64,000 nt of DNA, taken from Apostichopus japonicus (lineage: Eukaryota; Echinodermata; Holothuroidea; Aspidochirotida; Stichopodidae). Location: assembly GCF_037975245.1 (NCBI RefSeq), contig NC_092571.1:12343917-12407916 (forward strand). The letters are read 5' to 3'. Position numbers and translations under genes: made by a program. How positions within the stretch are numbered: position 1 is the first letter of the stretch; each line of letters opens with the position of its first letter. A model generated the notes under the pieces. The model worked only from the letters and a program-made list of their open reading frames with translations. It did no database searches and had not been told where the DNA came from. Of the stretch, positions 26,201-41,200 are shown in pieces.

Positions 26201-29200
26201 TTATAATTGTCTTAAAACTTGTTGTTAACCTTCATGTGTTCTTGTTTTAAGCTAACAGCTTTTCAAACGCTCGAAATTGGAAGTCAAAAACAGTACAATT
26301 GTTCGCTATCTGTGTACAAACAGTGCCTATATCAGCGTTTGATTTTCGCGGTATACAAACTTTGACGTCACACGGTGACCAGAGGCTCCTTTGGGTCAAT
26401 CTCTCTTTTCAGACATTCCAGAGGTTCATGTCACGTGACTACCCAAAATGTCCATTTTCGTGGTCGTTTTTGATGGGTTATAGTAGGTTTTCGAAGATTA
26501 TTTTTTACACATGTTGATTATGGGTATGTAAACTCCTAAATTAATGGAAAATCTCAAAAAAAAAATTTGCCGCCATATTTGGTCTTTAAGGCTTTGTACT
26601 GTTTCAACTTTGCCATTTCTAAATCCTTGTTTCTATTTGAACCATGTCGCTATTGTTTTACCCTTGCTATTGTTATACCTTTGCTATTGTCTTATGTTCT
26701 TTGTTCTTCTCCTCATCTTGTGATCTCTGTACGTTATCCTGCAGATGCTGTAAAATCCTTTGGTTATTCTCTCTGTAGAGTAAACAATGGCCATTATGTC
26801 TGTTAAGTTGTGCACAAATTATGAGTATTGTACAAGAATATTTTTCATTTCAGTACATACCAGCTTCGAAACTTATCCATATCCTTGGTATCTAATTCTG
26901 CTTATAAGAAAATGCAAAGGTTGACAGTTCTATTAAGATTGTAATAAGATGCGATAACAATACGATAGAAGTAACCCTGTTCGACCCCCACGAGGGAGAA
27001 AAATTAAAAAAAACATTTAATATCTGTATGCAAGATAACTTTAAGCTATATATTAACTATAAATTGATCTTAAGAATATAAAATATAAAAATATATCTTA
27101 CATGAGTAAGTCCCTCAAGTCGGATTTTCATGCCAAATTTGGTAACGATAAACTTGTAAAGCAAAATTCAAATTGCTATGGCACAGTTCATTAAAAGCTT
27201 GACTAGTGTCAGAATTTCAAACAAAAGAGTTTTTATTGAAGAAAAGATGTACTTCAAGGTATTTTCATGGATATTTGCACTTATTCAGGGTTATCCTACT
27301 TAAACAGATAAGACATGTGCCTAAGCCCCCATCTCATCCTCTCGCTCCTCCACCCACCGCCCCCTCCTCCCCCAAAGGTCAAGAGACCTCCCAATACCCT
27401 TCTAAGTAAGAAAACCCAACTTTTGATTTTGGGTTGAACCAGCACACCTTAATAAGGGAGAAGGTGGGGGAGGGGGGGGCACCTAAAAGGGTCACAGAGG
27501 GTGTTAACACAGCACTACACTTATTCAATACTTGAGTGACGCTAGTAAGCTATGGTATAATGTCACATCTTTTCATATTGGAGAGAAAAGTTAACCAAGC
27601 CATGGATCTCCACTCATTCAACAGCAAACATACCTACTATGGCATAACACAACTTAAAACCATGCAAAACAGAAAGAAAGAAAATATTTTAAGTTTACAA
27701 TGAAATGACGCCCTAGTTTCAGCAAGTATGACCACAGTATCAAATCCTAGTGTTTAACATATTCCTTTTCTTCCACATTAAAGTTTCATCACAAATTCTT
27801 TTGCCACACTTGTATTTAAATTAGATTAACAGTTATGCTCCTCTGGTATTTGAGAAAGATTTTCACATTTTTTTTCTCACAAATTTCACTTTTGTACAGG
27901 ACCTAAACTGTTGTTAATCATCTAACTTGTGTCCCTTTACTCTTTAAGCAGTTTTTTTTTATTGATTCAATACATTTTTCATCGTTTCAAATTTTAAAGC
28001 CCAGTGAAAAACAAATATGCAGTTCATGAGCTTCACTAGACCACTTTAATTTAGAATAGGATGGCTGCTTTATCAAAATATGTTGGATTGGAAAATTGTT
28101 CGATTTCCTCATTTTATGTGATGAATATTTAATATGAAAAGTGAAAAGAGTCTAGGGGAAATATATATCCATAAATCAAATTGAATCTCTCATCTATTTA
28201 GTAACTAATTTCTAACGTGGTGAAAAAATCTGTGACCATATTTGCTTTTTTGATCATCGTAATCTTACTTTGCGCAACCTCAGGTAAAGTTGCGTTAGAA
28301 GACAGAGTCAATTTGAAAATAAAAAAAACTTAAAAGTTGCATTTTCTATTGAAATTACTAATCACAATTTTTAACTGTTTCTTTCTGGGAGGACCTCAAA
28401 AGCTCAAATAATTTGCAAAAAGAGGAAGTAGTATGCCCCACCCATCTCAATCATCAATCGAGGTATCTTTTATATTCAGTCTGGCAAAAATCAGACCACT
28501 CCTCCTGGTGTACACCCCCTCCCCCACCCCCTCTCCCACCCCACCCCCGTTGCAACCTCACACAATAGTTCAATTTAATGGCACAACCTTGCATTTAGTC
28601 CTTATTGTAGACATACTTTGCCTTAGAATATACCAGTTGACATCAAACTTTTAACTGTTTGGATGTCAACTGACCCTCGACCCCCCCCCTCATGGGAATT
28701 AACCACAATTACCCCCCAGGCCACACCCCTCTTTCATAAAATCCCTCATGTGCATTGGGCCTCTTCAACAATGTACCTATCTGTAATTAAGATGGGGATA
28801 TTAGAAGTTTTCCTTTCCCTACCTATGAAATCCTGCGCAAGTCACTGCCATTTCCCTCTGGGGGGGCTGATGTCCTCCAGCAGCTGCACCCCTCCCCCAC
28901 CCCCCCAATTGATACACCAATGATGATACTTTATATCTGGTACTATCCTTAAAATTACTTCTAAAATAACTTCATTTTAGAAGAAAGATATAAGATGCCC
29001 AGAGACACAATCTGTGACTTAAGTGAACACCAGACATTAAAGGACGAACTTCCAAAGGTTGCATTTGAAAAAGAAAAAAGACACAAAACTTCCTATATTG
29101 GACAACTATATGTAAATTATTACACAGGTGTGGTCAGACAAAATGGTTTGTGTCTCTCTGATCAGGAGTAACCTAATTGTTGTAACCACTTACATTTCTT

Positions 29201-32200
29201 AGTAAGATTAACAGGTGTTCAATCATGTGTGATCATTAAACAGATGTGGTCAGACTCAAGGGTTTGTGAGTCTCTTATCAGGAGTAACCAAACTTAGTGT
29301 GGTCTGAGTAAATGGTCTGAAGGTCTCTGTAAATCATGGCGCCGTGGTCAGAGTGTCGCAAAAAGTTACCATACTACCCGGACTCTGATCTCATTTACCT
29401 CTCCTGTCTTGCAGATGTGAGTTCCCTGTCTTTTCGTCCCAACTCCGTCTGCAGGGATTCCATTTGACTCTGTAGATTATGGTGAGAACCCATGACGCTG
29501 TCCAACATGGCAGCCATCTTCGAGTGGTCGGCTTGCACATCTGCGAGTGATTTCTGTAGCCCGGAGACCTGCGAATAACCAACCATTATAAAAAATAAAA
29601 TAGATCACCAATGATGCAGTAGTTCAACTACAAACTACCTGATGTCAACGGGACATTTGAATAAAGTAGTCAGTGTATGTAATGGTTAGTTACTAGGCCA
29701 AGCTCAGAAACGAATCAAAGTTGCTCAGAAACAAATCAACCCAGATTTTTAACCAGATTGGAGGAAAGTGGATCAGCTAGATGCTTTCTGCTAGGTTTTG
29801 ACCACATCTTAATGTTCCTGGGGCAGTATTTGATATCGTTCAGACGACCTGAGACGACCTTTGACCATATTAAAAATGAATCCCTTTTGTGGCCCATTAA
29901 CTGATGATCCCTATGGCCAACTAAAATCACAATAACACAAAAACCGTCAAAGGAGTAGGCTTTCATATGAATTTCACGTTTTGACCTCATGTGACCTCAG
30001 CTGACCTTTGACATCAAAAATAAGAACAATTTATGATCAATCACTAACTGTACACTGTGACCAAGTTTGAGAAAAATTAAAAAATTAACCCTATGAGGAG
30101 TAGGCTTTTGTGTGATTTCACTGTTTGACCTCTCTTTGACCCCAAATGACCTTTGACCGACTTTTTGCTAGCATGAGCATCAACCTGTTGATACGCGTCA
30201 AGAAATGATCAAACAATAAGGGCACGGTGGCCTTTCACAACTGTTGAAAGACGGACAGACAGACAGACTGACAGATGCATTGCCATGACAACAGCTCAAC
30301 TAGTTGAGTTAAAAACAAAAAGAGTTTTCATTACCCATCAGCTCTGCTCATGTGGTCTGGCAATTTGTGGGATATTCTAATGTCAGGCAGTGTGACACAA
30401 GCAAACCCCAAACTATTCCACACTACCAGTGGCAATGGGCATTTCAATATCTTGTTTCTAACAACAAACATGGCTACTGGAAAACAAGCAATTTAAATAG
30501 TTTGTATCCGGATAGACCTACACAGTAAATATGCCTGAGATGTCATCATGGCTAAATGTGTTACCCTTGAAAGGTTTTTACTCTCTTTATATCATCTTGA
30601 TTTCCCTTTTCATATTTAATACATTTAAAAACTTTTCATTTCTTCTCCTTTTTTTGTCTTTTTCTTAAAGTAACCTCACCTCAAACACATCATGAAAATG
30701 TGATGTTTATGTGAGGATATTATCTGTCTTGTTCGAAACATGATTTTGACGATGTGAAATAAATATCATTTACAAAATATAACTTTCCATAAAAATGATG
30801 AGGATTCGCAAGAGATTTTGAAAGGTTCATTGACCTTTCTTCGAGAAATTTAAAAAAACGCAAATAGTCTGCGATTCCCTTTCGGCTAAGAACGGCAAAG
30901 GAAATTTGAGCAGCACTGTTCATGCTAGATGGGGCCTGATGACACATTTAATGTTAAAAAAAAATGATTCTTTTGGGGGATATAAATGTGGGTATATCTT
31001 GGGGAAAAAGAAAATTGATTAAAAACAGCTCAAGTTGACTGCGGAGTGGTCTTTCCAAATATGACAAAGGTTTGTGAAATTTATTTTCTTATCAATTTTC
31101 TTATCAGTATTAGGCTGCATCTTTGCATTCCATTATAAAAACGTATGAGTTATATTTTGATATTAACAGTTGCGAACAGATGTTTTGTTGATAGTTGGAT
31201 TTGTCAATTGTTTTATCTTTACGACACTGACAAAATGCGGGTGAAAAAGTACCTTGCTATGGCTGTGCTATTGTTTAGTTCCCATTAACACCCCCCCCCC
31301 CCCAATCCCCCTGAAGTTGATATAGACCGGCAACATTGGTATCGTTTTGCTCGCGTCTACCACCGAATGTACACAACTGCTTTAAAATGACCTTTGTGAA
31401 TTCCGTTTAGTAGTAGATTTTTGTCTAATGCCAGTTAAGCTAACCTTCAAATCTACTCATCCCTTGGGTTGAACCTTCATATTACAGTGACTGAGGTCAA
31501 AGGGTTAATGACAATGCTGCTTTGTTCTATGTGAGGTTCATGAATAAGGGTGTGAATGTCAAACATGCTGTTATGTAGCCCAGATTCAAGTCTTCATGAA
31601 GGGAGTTTCCCATAAGATATGAAACTCCATGAACTGCCCTCTGGTTTTATTTTTTTATTTATTTATTTTCTTTGAGGGGGGGGGGCTTCCCTGTGTATTC
31701 GTCCCAGCAAGATTCACACAAAGGAGCGAATCCCTTGTACCACGTGCTTTAAAGATATGATGAGCATGAGGACCCAATAAACTTTGTCTAGTATCTAACC
31801 ATTTCTGATCCTTTTTAGCAGATTTCATAGGTGACAATTACACACTTCCTGCGGTAGACTTCACACATGAAGACAAGTAAGCGCATCAACAACAATTCAA
31901 CAACTTATAATTTTTATAACTGATCACTATCAAATCACCACAACTTCTCCTCGGAGAATGGGAAAATGCTTTTGAAAGGGTTGAAACTTAAAACGAGCAC
32001 TGGTCTTTGTTGATTTGGGTTTGGACTTTCTTTGATATTTTGGGAGTGAAAGATGGATCCCAAAAATATAAAACAAGACTTATAACTTCAAACTGTATCT
32101 AAAGGTAAATGGTTAACAGGAAGTAAAGTCAATCTCCCACTGACCTTTATCTGTTCCTGGTATCCCCTCTCCTCTAGTTTACGAGATAACCTCTCCGTCT

Positions 32201-35200
32201 CCTTTACAGCAGCATCGCGAGCTTTAATGGCAATCTCAAAGTCTCTCTCCTTCATTTCAGATGTATTTTGCTCCTGAGAAAGAAAAGTAGACCCCGCTAA
32301 TAAAACACAGATGATATCAAAGTAGGTGCTGGTTTGAGCCAAATTAAATCAAGTATGAATTAAACTACAAAAAATAAAATATCTGAAAAGAATAGGTTTC
32401 ACCTTCTGGATGCACTATGCAGTCACATGATGGGTAAAATGGCACCTCTTGGGCAGTTGGATTAGGTAGGGGGAGGGAGGGTTGAGGGGTACAAACTCAA
32501 TATACACATCTTAGAATATATTCTGTGTTCTTTATTTGATATGGCCAATGTTCTGCATGCCTCTTAGAATGATCCCTGAATGCTACTTTAAATGAGCACG
32601 TATATATTTTTTTTTTAAATATCAATGTTGCCTATGTCCCTTTGAACCAATTCTAAGGCTGAATGAATTCCTGAAAGCTGCAATACAGACGCTAAGAATA
32701 CGTTTTTTAATTCATACTGTCAGTGTTGTGTTTCAGTGTTGTATCTTTTAACAAGATTCATTTAGCTTAATAACACCTTAAAGGAGCATACACTATGTAC
32801 TCCTTTGAACACATATAGTAACATGTTGTCAAACGCTGATAACAGTTTTACAGAACTTTAACAAAGTCGAAAGCTGCTTTAACCTGCAACTTGTCTTTAT
32901 CGATAGAAAATAATCTCCATCGAGCAAAAAACCAATAAATTTATCTCGAGTATATTTACGCAGAGATAAAAAATATCTAAATATGTATTTACCTTAACAA
33001 AGTCGAAAGCTGCTTTAATCTGTAACATGTCTTCATCGATAGAAATGAATCTCCACCGAGCAATAAAACCAATAAATTTATCTCGAGTATAATTACGCAG
33101 AGATAAAAAATATCTAATATTTGTATTTACTTTACGGTACCTGTCTTATTTGTGACTGGAGCTGATGTACTAACACCTGAGCGGCTGTTAGGTCTTCATT
33201 GATCTACAGAACAAGGAAGAAATGTTAATTGTTGCTTTTCGTTGATAACCACATTTCACAATTATCAACAGATTCATTCAAGATTCTTGAGGAGCACTGC
33301 TTTTCTGTGAGGTCCATACAGTTCTTCTTTAAGTAATGATCATAAGCAAAATTAGCTATTGTAAGTTCTAACGGTAATGACAACAACAAGTTTTCAGGAA
33401 CAGACTCATTTCATGTAAAGTAAGGGAGGCTGGGTTACAGCACCTGTGATATGTAACTTTAAGTAGTTGTATGCTATCATGCATTGATTGATTTTGCCAA
33501 ACTTTTGGAAAGTATAAAGCATGTTTCCTTAAGACACTAAATTTCTGTTGAAACTTGCAACAATAATGCAACAATTTACCACCTAATATGTAAAGTACGA
33601 AATACTTCTCGTTCCAACTTGAGATTAACAAAACACTGATTGAAAAGGCTTGATATAATTCTATGTTCATCCACGATCATCTAATGGATAACGTTCCAAA
33701 TGAGCTTCTGTAGGCTTGCTTCCCAACCCTTGGGGTTTGCTAATTTCAAAAACAAAATGAACTAAATATGTGAAAGTAAATTCCAGTAAAATTCTGTTAG
33801 ACTCATGCACATGGCTTGATGGGAGAACTAAAATTGTTAAGAAACAACAAGGCAGTTTCTTACCTTAAATTACTAATATTTAATATAGTCCAATTAATGG
33901 ATACATAGTAGCTAAATGTTACTTTTGTTTCTAAGAATGATAATTGATAACCCATGTTGATTAACTCTTTTACAATCCCCAAGTTTAAGGGATAGTCCCA
34001 GAGGAAATATTTACACTTAACAGATAAAATGAGGAACATATTCTAAGCATCCTGGTGACATTTGCATTTTAATTTTCTATTTTCCAGAAAACAACTTTTA
34101 AAAGGGACTCCTTTTGCAGCAAGAAGTGAACACATGAAGAAAACAGGTTTTTGTGTCTCTCTTTTAAATTTAATAACAACATTCTACTTCAAAAAATTTG
34201 GATGCATCTCATTACTAATAGATACAATCCAAGGTCAAAAGGTCAAACAATAAAGTGAAGAGCAAATTAGACCAAAAACAAAACATGTGTCTGTCAGTGA
34301 GCAACTTATAACTACATCACACCTGGTTCCTTCAGTTATGGTTAAATTAAACAGTGACAATTTCAATTGCAAATATCTTGAGAAAACCATGAAGGAATTT
34401 GGATGCAAGCTGCTCCAGGCTGTTTAGAAATGTTTCCACTTTATTCAGTCTAAAAAAAAAAAAAAAAATTCATTCTTGACTATCGTCTTAAAGCCTCACC
34501 TTCTTGACTTGAGATTCTAGGTTCGATTTTGTTTTCCTTAGATGTTTATTTTCGGTGATCGTCCTAACCGAGTCCTCGACTTCTCTCTGCAGGGCATTGA
34601 CTCTCTCTTGTAATTGGCCCTTCTCATAAGCTAATCTTTTCTTATCTTCCATCAGATGAGCTATAGAGGATCCAACCTTTTGATGAATAACCTTAAAAAA
34701 ATATATAAAAAAGGGAAAAAAACTGATGAATAAACAAAACAGCAGGGACAACATAGTTATCAGACATGTAGTGAATTTGTAGTCATACTTGTACTCAGGC
34801 AAAGTTAAATCTTATCTGTTCTCGCCCTCATATATTTGTACTCATCCGGGTACGATTAAAAGTTCAAACTTTATTGCATCAGTTTTGAATGCTCTGGAAT
34901 TTGACTCTTATAAAATACTATGGTTTACTGTGTACAAAAACTGCTATAAATCTTTGCATTCCCTTAGCAAGTAACCCATTTTGCATAGCAGTTCGCGATG
35001 CAATGTGGGATAAATAATTCCCTGCTCGTGCTCGGGCATTTTGGAAATCTGGAAATCGAAGCCAGTGCAAAACGAAAGTACTTATAATCGTGCTGAGAGC
35101 CTTGAACTCAGATGGTACTCATACCAAAAAAGGGATTTCTACTTGAATTTTTTCATGATGTTATACTCAGGATTTGTACAAGCCAGATGGCTATACTTAT

Positions 35201-38200
35201 AATATGTGTTGATGAATGTGAGCAGGTGCAGAACCAACAAACAATCACAAAATGATTTTACTGTTCTGGGAGGGGTCATTAGTTAAGATAGCTGAGAGTA
35301 GCATGCTAACATGGATCATTTCTCATTCAGGAGGAGATCTCCATAACATTTACCAGAAACTGTCCCAATATGGGCATATAAAGAGCTGCATTTTTCACTT
35401 TTTCACTTTAAAACAAATCATCATATACATCTGTACATGTATACATATGTAAATTAATAAATAAATTAATAGATAAATTAATATATATATATATGCAAAT
35501 GATTTTATATCATGCTAATGAATAATACATGAAATATGTGGAAGAAAAGGTATGTATGATAGCTATGTATATATCGCCATGACAACACATCAACAACCTC
35601 AAATGGATAAAGATCAATGATTTCCAATCATTCATAAAAGCATAGATCTAAAATTTTCTCTTATTTCTGGCTTCCTTCATCTACCAAATGATTCCTGACC
35701 TCTTGCTCCCCAACGGCAGAGATTCTCTCCTCCAGCCGCATCTTCTCTGCCTCCAACGTCTGGTTTTCTCTTTTCAGGGCATCAATCTCCATCTGAAGAA
35801 ATGAATGTTAATAGTGAATTTATATCTCTCATGAAGGGAACTAAGATACTCACATACACAAATCTCATATGCAACAGTTGGAAGAATTGCATTCTTGCAG
35901 AGCTACTGTTGAAATAAAACAGTTCTTTTCAACACCTACTAGTTTATTCTTTCACATTCAAATACCAAGTTGAACACACATGAATCTCATTAAGGTTGAC
36001 TATTCAAAGGGGAAAACCAGAATGCAAAAAACCAGAATGCAAAAATGCATTGTGGTTTCGATGATGAAACATGAGCAGTTTTCTTCATGAATCTGACGTA
36101 ATGTATAGTGAGGGTGTATATGTTTACAAGGGTGTCACGATTTGACCTCTGATGACCCCAAATGACCTTTGACCTCCACCAAAAAAAATAGACTTCTTAA
36201 CTCAATGTGGTACTTCCACACACTAAATTAATGGTCTTGGGTTTATCAGGTATCTCATCACAAAAATGCTCCAAAAAATAGTCAAATTGCTTTACAAATG
36301 AGAAAGATGTACATACCCCTTTTTTTGACACCGGAACCATAGTATTTCATAAGAGACATAATTCACAGCCTTCAAGACTGCTACAGAAAAATTTGAACTC
36401 TAAATTATTTCCTACACATGGTGACTTGCCCTAGCTGCATGCAGCCTAATTATTCCCTGCACATGTTGACTCCCCCTAACTGCAGCCTACATTACTCTCA
36501 GCACATGGTGACTCACCCTAGCTGCAGCCTAAATTATATCCTACACATGGTGACTCACCCTAGCTGCAGCCTAAATTATTCCATGCACATGGTGACTCAC
36601 CCTAGCTGCAGCCTAAATTATTCCCTGCACATGGTGACTCACATAGCTGCAGTATAAATTATTTCCTACACATGGTGACTTGCCCTAGCTGCATGCAGCC
36701 TAATTATTCCCTGCACATGTTGACTCACCCTAACTGCAGCCTACATTACTCTCAGCACATGGTGACTCACCCTAGCTGCAGCCTAAATTATATCCTACAC
36801 ATGGTGACTCACCCTAGCTGCAGCCTAAATTATTCCATGCACATGGTGACTCACCCTAGCTGCAGCCTAAATTATTCCCTGCACATGGTGACTCGCCCAA
36901 GCTGCAGCCTAAATTATTCCCTGCACATGGTGACTCACCCTAGCTGCAGCCTAAATTATTCCCTGCATATCGTGACTCACCCTAGCTGCAGCCTAAATTA
37001 TTCCCTGCACATGATGTCTCACCCTAGCTGCAGCCTTAAATATTCCCTGCACATATTGACTCACCCTAGCTGAAGCCTAAATTATCCTCTGAACATGGTG
37101 ACTCACCCTAGCTGCAGCCTAAATTATCCCCTGCACATGGTGACTCACCCTAGCTGCAGCCTAAATTATTTCCTATACATGGTGAATCGCCCTTGCTGCA
37201 GCCTAAATTATTCCCTATACATGGTGACTCACCCTAGCTGCAGCCTAAATTATTCCCTGCACATGGTGATTCACCCTAGCTGCAGCCTAAGTTATTTCCT
37301 ACACATGGTGATTCACCCTAGCTGAAGCCTTATTTTTCCCTGCACATGGTGACTCACCCTAGCTGCAGCCTAAATTATTCCCTGCACATGGTGTCTCACC
37401 CTAGCTGCAGCCTAAATTAATCCCTGCACAAGGTGACTCATAGTGACTCACCCTAGCTGCAGCCAGCTGTGAATTAGCTTCTTCCATCTCCACATTAGCA
37501 ATCTCTCTGAGATCTGACAGAGTATTCTTCTCTCTCTGCAGGATGTAAATGTAATGACAAATAAATATTTCGAAACTTCAGAGAACCTCACGTTGACCAC
37601 CATCGGGGATATCCATCGTCGGTAACCCTCGGGTCATATACAATGCAGGGATACTTAAAATGTAGTTATATAGTATTAACATGGACATAGGTACCAGCTG
37701 TTTATGTTCCTGTCTGCAGTCAGCACAAATAATCCATGCCAAGATGAGGGGTGGATCCAAGGGGGGAGGGGGGTGTACACTGCCCTCTACTACTTCAACA
37801 CAAAAAACATTAAATAATGTAGAAGCACAAACTTGCATGTAGATGTTACACCTAATTAATAGCCTAAATATTATGCCTTAGAATGCATTATTTTTGCCCC
37901 TAAATTTATATAAATTCAAAATAAATCAATTTTAAATAAAAAAATTATTTTAAAGTCAGTCCCCCCCCCCCACCCTACATGGGAATTGGATTCTATGACC
38001 TCAGGGCCGCACACCATCTTTTTAAAAAAATCCTTGGGTTTCCCCTGACAATCACATTATCACACAAGAAGGCACTTCTCATCTTTTATACCTGGGATTG
38101 GTTCGTTACCAATGGCTTGTTTTTTTTCTTCTTTCTTTCAAACAGTGAGCCAATTTTAAGCAAAGTCCTTACCAATGATCACATAGGTTTAAATTTATAA

Positions 38201-41200
38201 ACTTTGAACCAGTTGTGTCTGAAATATTTTACAGCTACTCAACATATAATGAATAAAAAAACAAAAGTTTACGACACAAAAAATTTCAAAACTTTCTTCT
38301 TTCCCCTACCTCTGCACTCAAGGTTTTGTATTTCTCGGTCAGGTTTTCCAGTTCTTGTTGAAGTTCTGCCCTTTGCCTCTTCATTCCATCTGCAGCGGCA
38401 ACTGCGACCTGAAATTAAATATCATCCCCGGAATTATTCCAATAACAGAAAAGATTTAAATTAATAATTGACCACTCAATCCGACCGGTTGTCCTTGCAA
38501 CTAAACGTCTCTCGCCATTCAAATATACGAGACTATGATCCAATGGGGCTCTCCAATTGCAAACAAAATTTAAAAGGGGGCGCTCTCGTATCAATCCTAC
38601 CTTATTCCTTATTACAAAATTTTGATAATCTGTTCCTGTGAGTTTTAGTACCCTCAACATGGGACCACCAGCAGTAGCATAGGGCGCTACCATGAATTGA
38701 TCAATATAATTTTTTCGAAATTATTTAACAAGACATAGTTTAAAACCTTTGTGAGAATTTTCCAAGTGAAACAAACTGTTTCAAGCAGCTTCGCTACCGT
38801 CATCTAAAACAAAAATTTTTTTTGATGAAACTGCACAAGCGGAACTTTGTGAGTCAATCGCCGAGCAAAGTCTGCATACGGATTAACCTGACATGTTTTG
38901 TTTGGGGTAAGGAGAACAAAAAACTCTTATTGATGAGGATTTTGTACAATTTAAGTAACGAAAACTGCTTAATTTTATAACTCTACATATCAACCTTGTG
39001 GACAACCATATCATGATTGCAAAATCTCAAACAAGTTGATAGATAAAAATATAAAAGATAATTTCAAGAATTTTATATTAATTTAATATATACTTATGTA
39101 CATAAACAAAGATGAAAGAAAGGGTTCTTTGTATTCCAAACATGAATTCATATTTACAAGTCTTCTTTACATTTTTCCCTTTCTTCTTTTGTTTTTTCAA
39201 CTTTTGCTTTCATATAGTTGCATACTCCAGCGTTATGAATAACCGCAAAAAAATTCCAAATTTCTACAAAATGCAAACTTATCGAGATATATGGTAGTAC
39301 AACATACAAACCACCACCACCACGATATGACAAACTCAATGTACCTGGTTTTCACGTAAAGCCTCTGCCAGCCGTATGTCTCTCATACCTGAAACAGAAA
39401 TGATTCAACCAGAATGGTAAAACAATCGGAGGTTAGCGGGTAAGTTTCATTTTGTTTCATTTCATTCATTTTGTTTTCACAACATGCATTTAAATGTGTA
39501 CAAATAACAAATAACATGAAGTAGTAGTTAATAATACATGAAGTGAAGGACCTGGAACAATTAACTCTTGCGGGCTTGACGGGGTGCTCGGCTCCCTAAT
39601 AACACAGAGAAAGAGACCAATCAAAAGTACTATAAAGCAAAATTACACAATTACATACAAATAGGACAAAAGACACAATAACATTCCTGCCCTCCCCCCC
39701 CCCCCCCGGAAATGCAATCCAGTACAGCCGAACACCTGTGTCCATGCAAAAAATAGAAAAAAAGTGGATAAATAAAAAAATGAAGTAATATTAAAAATAT
39801 GAAAGCTAACCAACTGCCTTTCAAATTTCATTCCTTTTTATATAACATCTTTCACATCTTATCAAAATAGAATCTAAGAAAGATGTTAAACGAAACAATA
39901 ATCGATACCAACCATGGTACTCAGAAAATTACTGACTTAATTCTAAGAAATAAATAGTTAACATGATTCAGCACTGAAAATATATAAATTCTAGATTATT
40001 TTCGAGAAAAAAAAAAGCAATCAAAATAAAGATATATAACTGATCAAAAATTTACCTAATTCAGCAGATAACTTCTTGATTTTCTCCTTCAAAGGATTAA
40101 GAATGAATTCCAGTTGATTTTTCTCCTCTCTTAGTTTCTCTTTCTCATCGGTTAGCTTTGTGTACACATTCACAAGTTTCTGCGTCTGTTAACAAAACAT
40201 ATTTATCAGTATAGGTATAACATGTTTCCAGCAATCTGCAGCATTCTGGGAGGATCAGCAATGCCATCCATATAATTCATGTATATGCCGTAGAGATATT
40301 TAAGATTAACATGAAGCACCTCCTCTGCTCCCCCCCCCCCCTCCCCATTCAAAACAGCTATGACATACAATAGAAAGCTAACTGCTTTACCAGTCTAAAT
40401 CAGTTTAAACCAGTCTAAACCAGTTTAGAAGGAAAGAGTCAGGACTGAAATCACTTAAGCCAACTCGAGGACTCAACTCGAGGACTCAAATCAAGGACCC
40501 AACTCGAGGACCCAACTCGAGGACCCAAATCGAGGACCCAACTGGAGGACCCACATGGAGGACCCAAATGGAGGACCCAACTCGAGGACCCAACTCGAGG
40601 ACTCAAGTTCACTCAACTCGAGGACAAAATTCGAGGACTCAACTCAATTCACAGACACTACTGGTAATGACTCAACTCAACCAAAATAGGAAATATTCTT
40701 TATAATTAACCACTGACCTTTAACCTATATCACATGAGATACTCAGGCCTGATGAGGGGGAGGGTCAGAGGGGAGCTATAGCCCCTAGGCATGGTGGCAA
40801 TAATGAGACCATGGAAGATATGGAGGGGTTCAGGGATATATGAGTTAAAAATACCAGAATAGTTTCATTTTCATAATACAATTTACAGGCAAACTGAAGA
40901 GTGCAGCAACTTGTCTGTAATGGCCTCTGGAGATCCTTAAAGATAAGAACAACTATGCTATAGCCACAATACCAAATGCCATAATCATATTATCCTGAAT
41001 AGTATGCTATTTATACATCTGCCATGTAGACAAATATATACAAAACAAATTCCAGAAAAATTATATTTGTAGCGAAAATAAATTGCGAGGCTCTGCTAAA
41101 AACTTCTGAGGAAAAATTTAAAAAATCTGGGGACAAGGCATTTTCAGTATGTGCAAGCTATGGAATGCCTTGCCGAATTCAATGCGTACCTGCGTATGCC

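Noticed and set aside
29395-29586. Two overlapping minus-strand frames at exon 13
   Set aside because: Only the frame with coiled-coil character and matching phases ([12 protein letters not shown]...) is the exon; the other is its shadow.
36418-37325. Long open frames [12 protein letters not shown]... on the plus strand
   Set aside because: These are translations of the 42-bp minisatellite (period 14 codons), on the strand opposite the host gene. No sign of a real protein.
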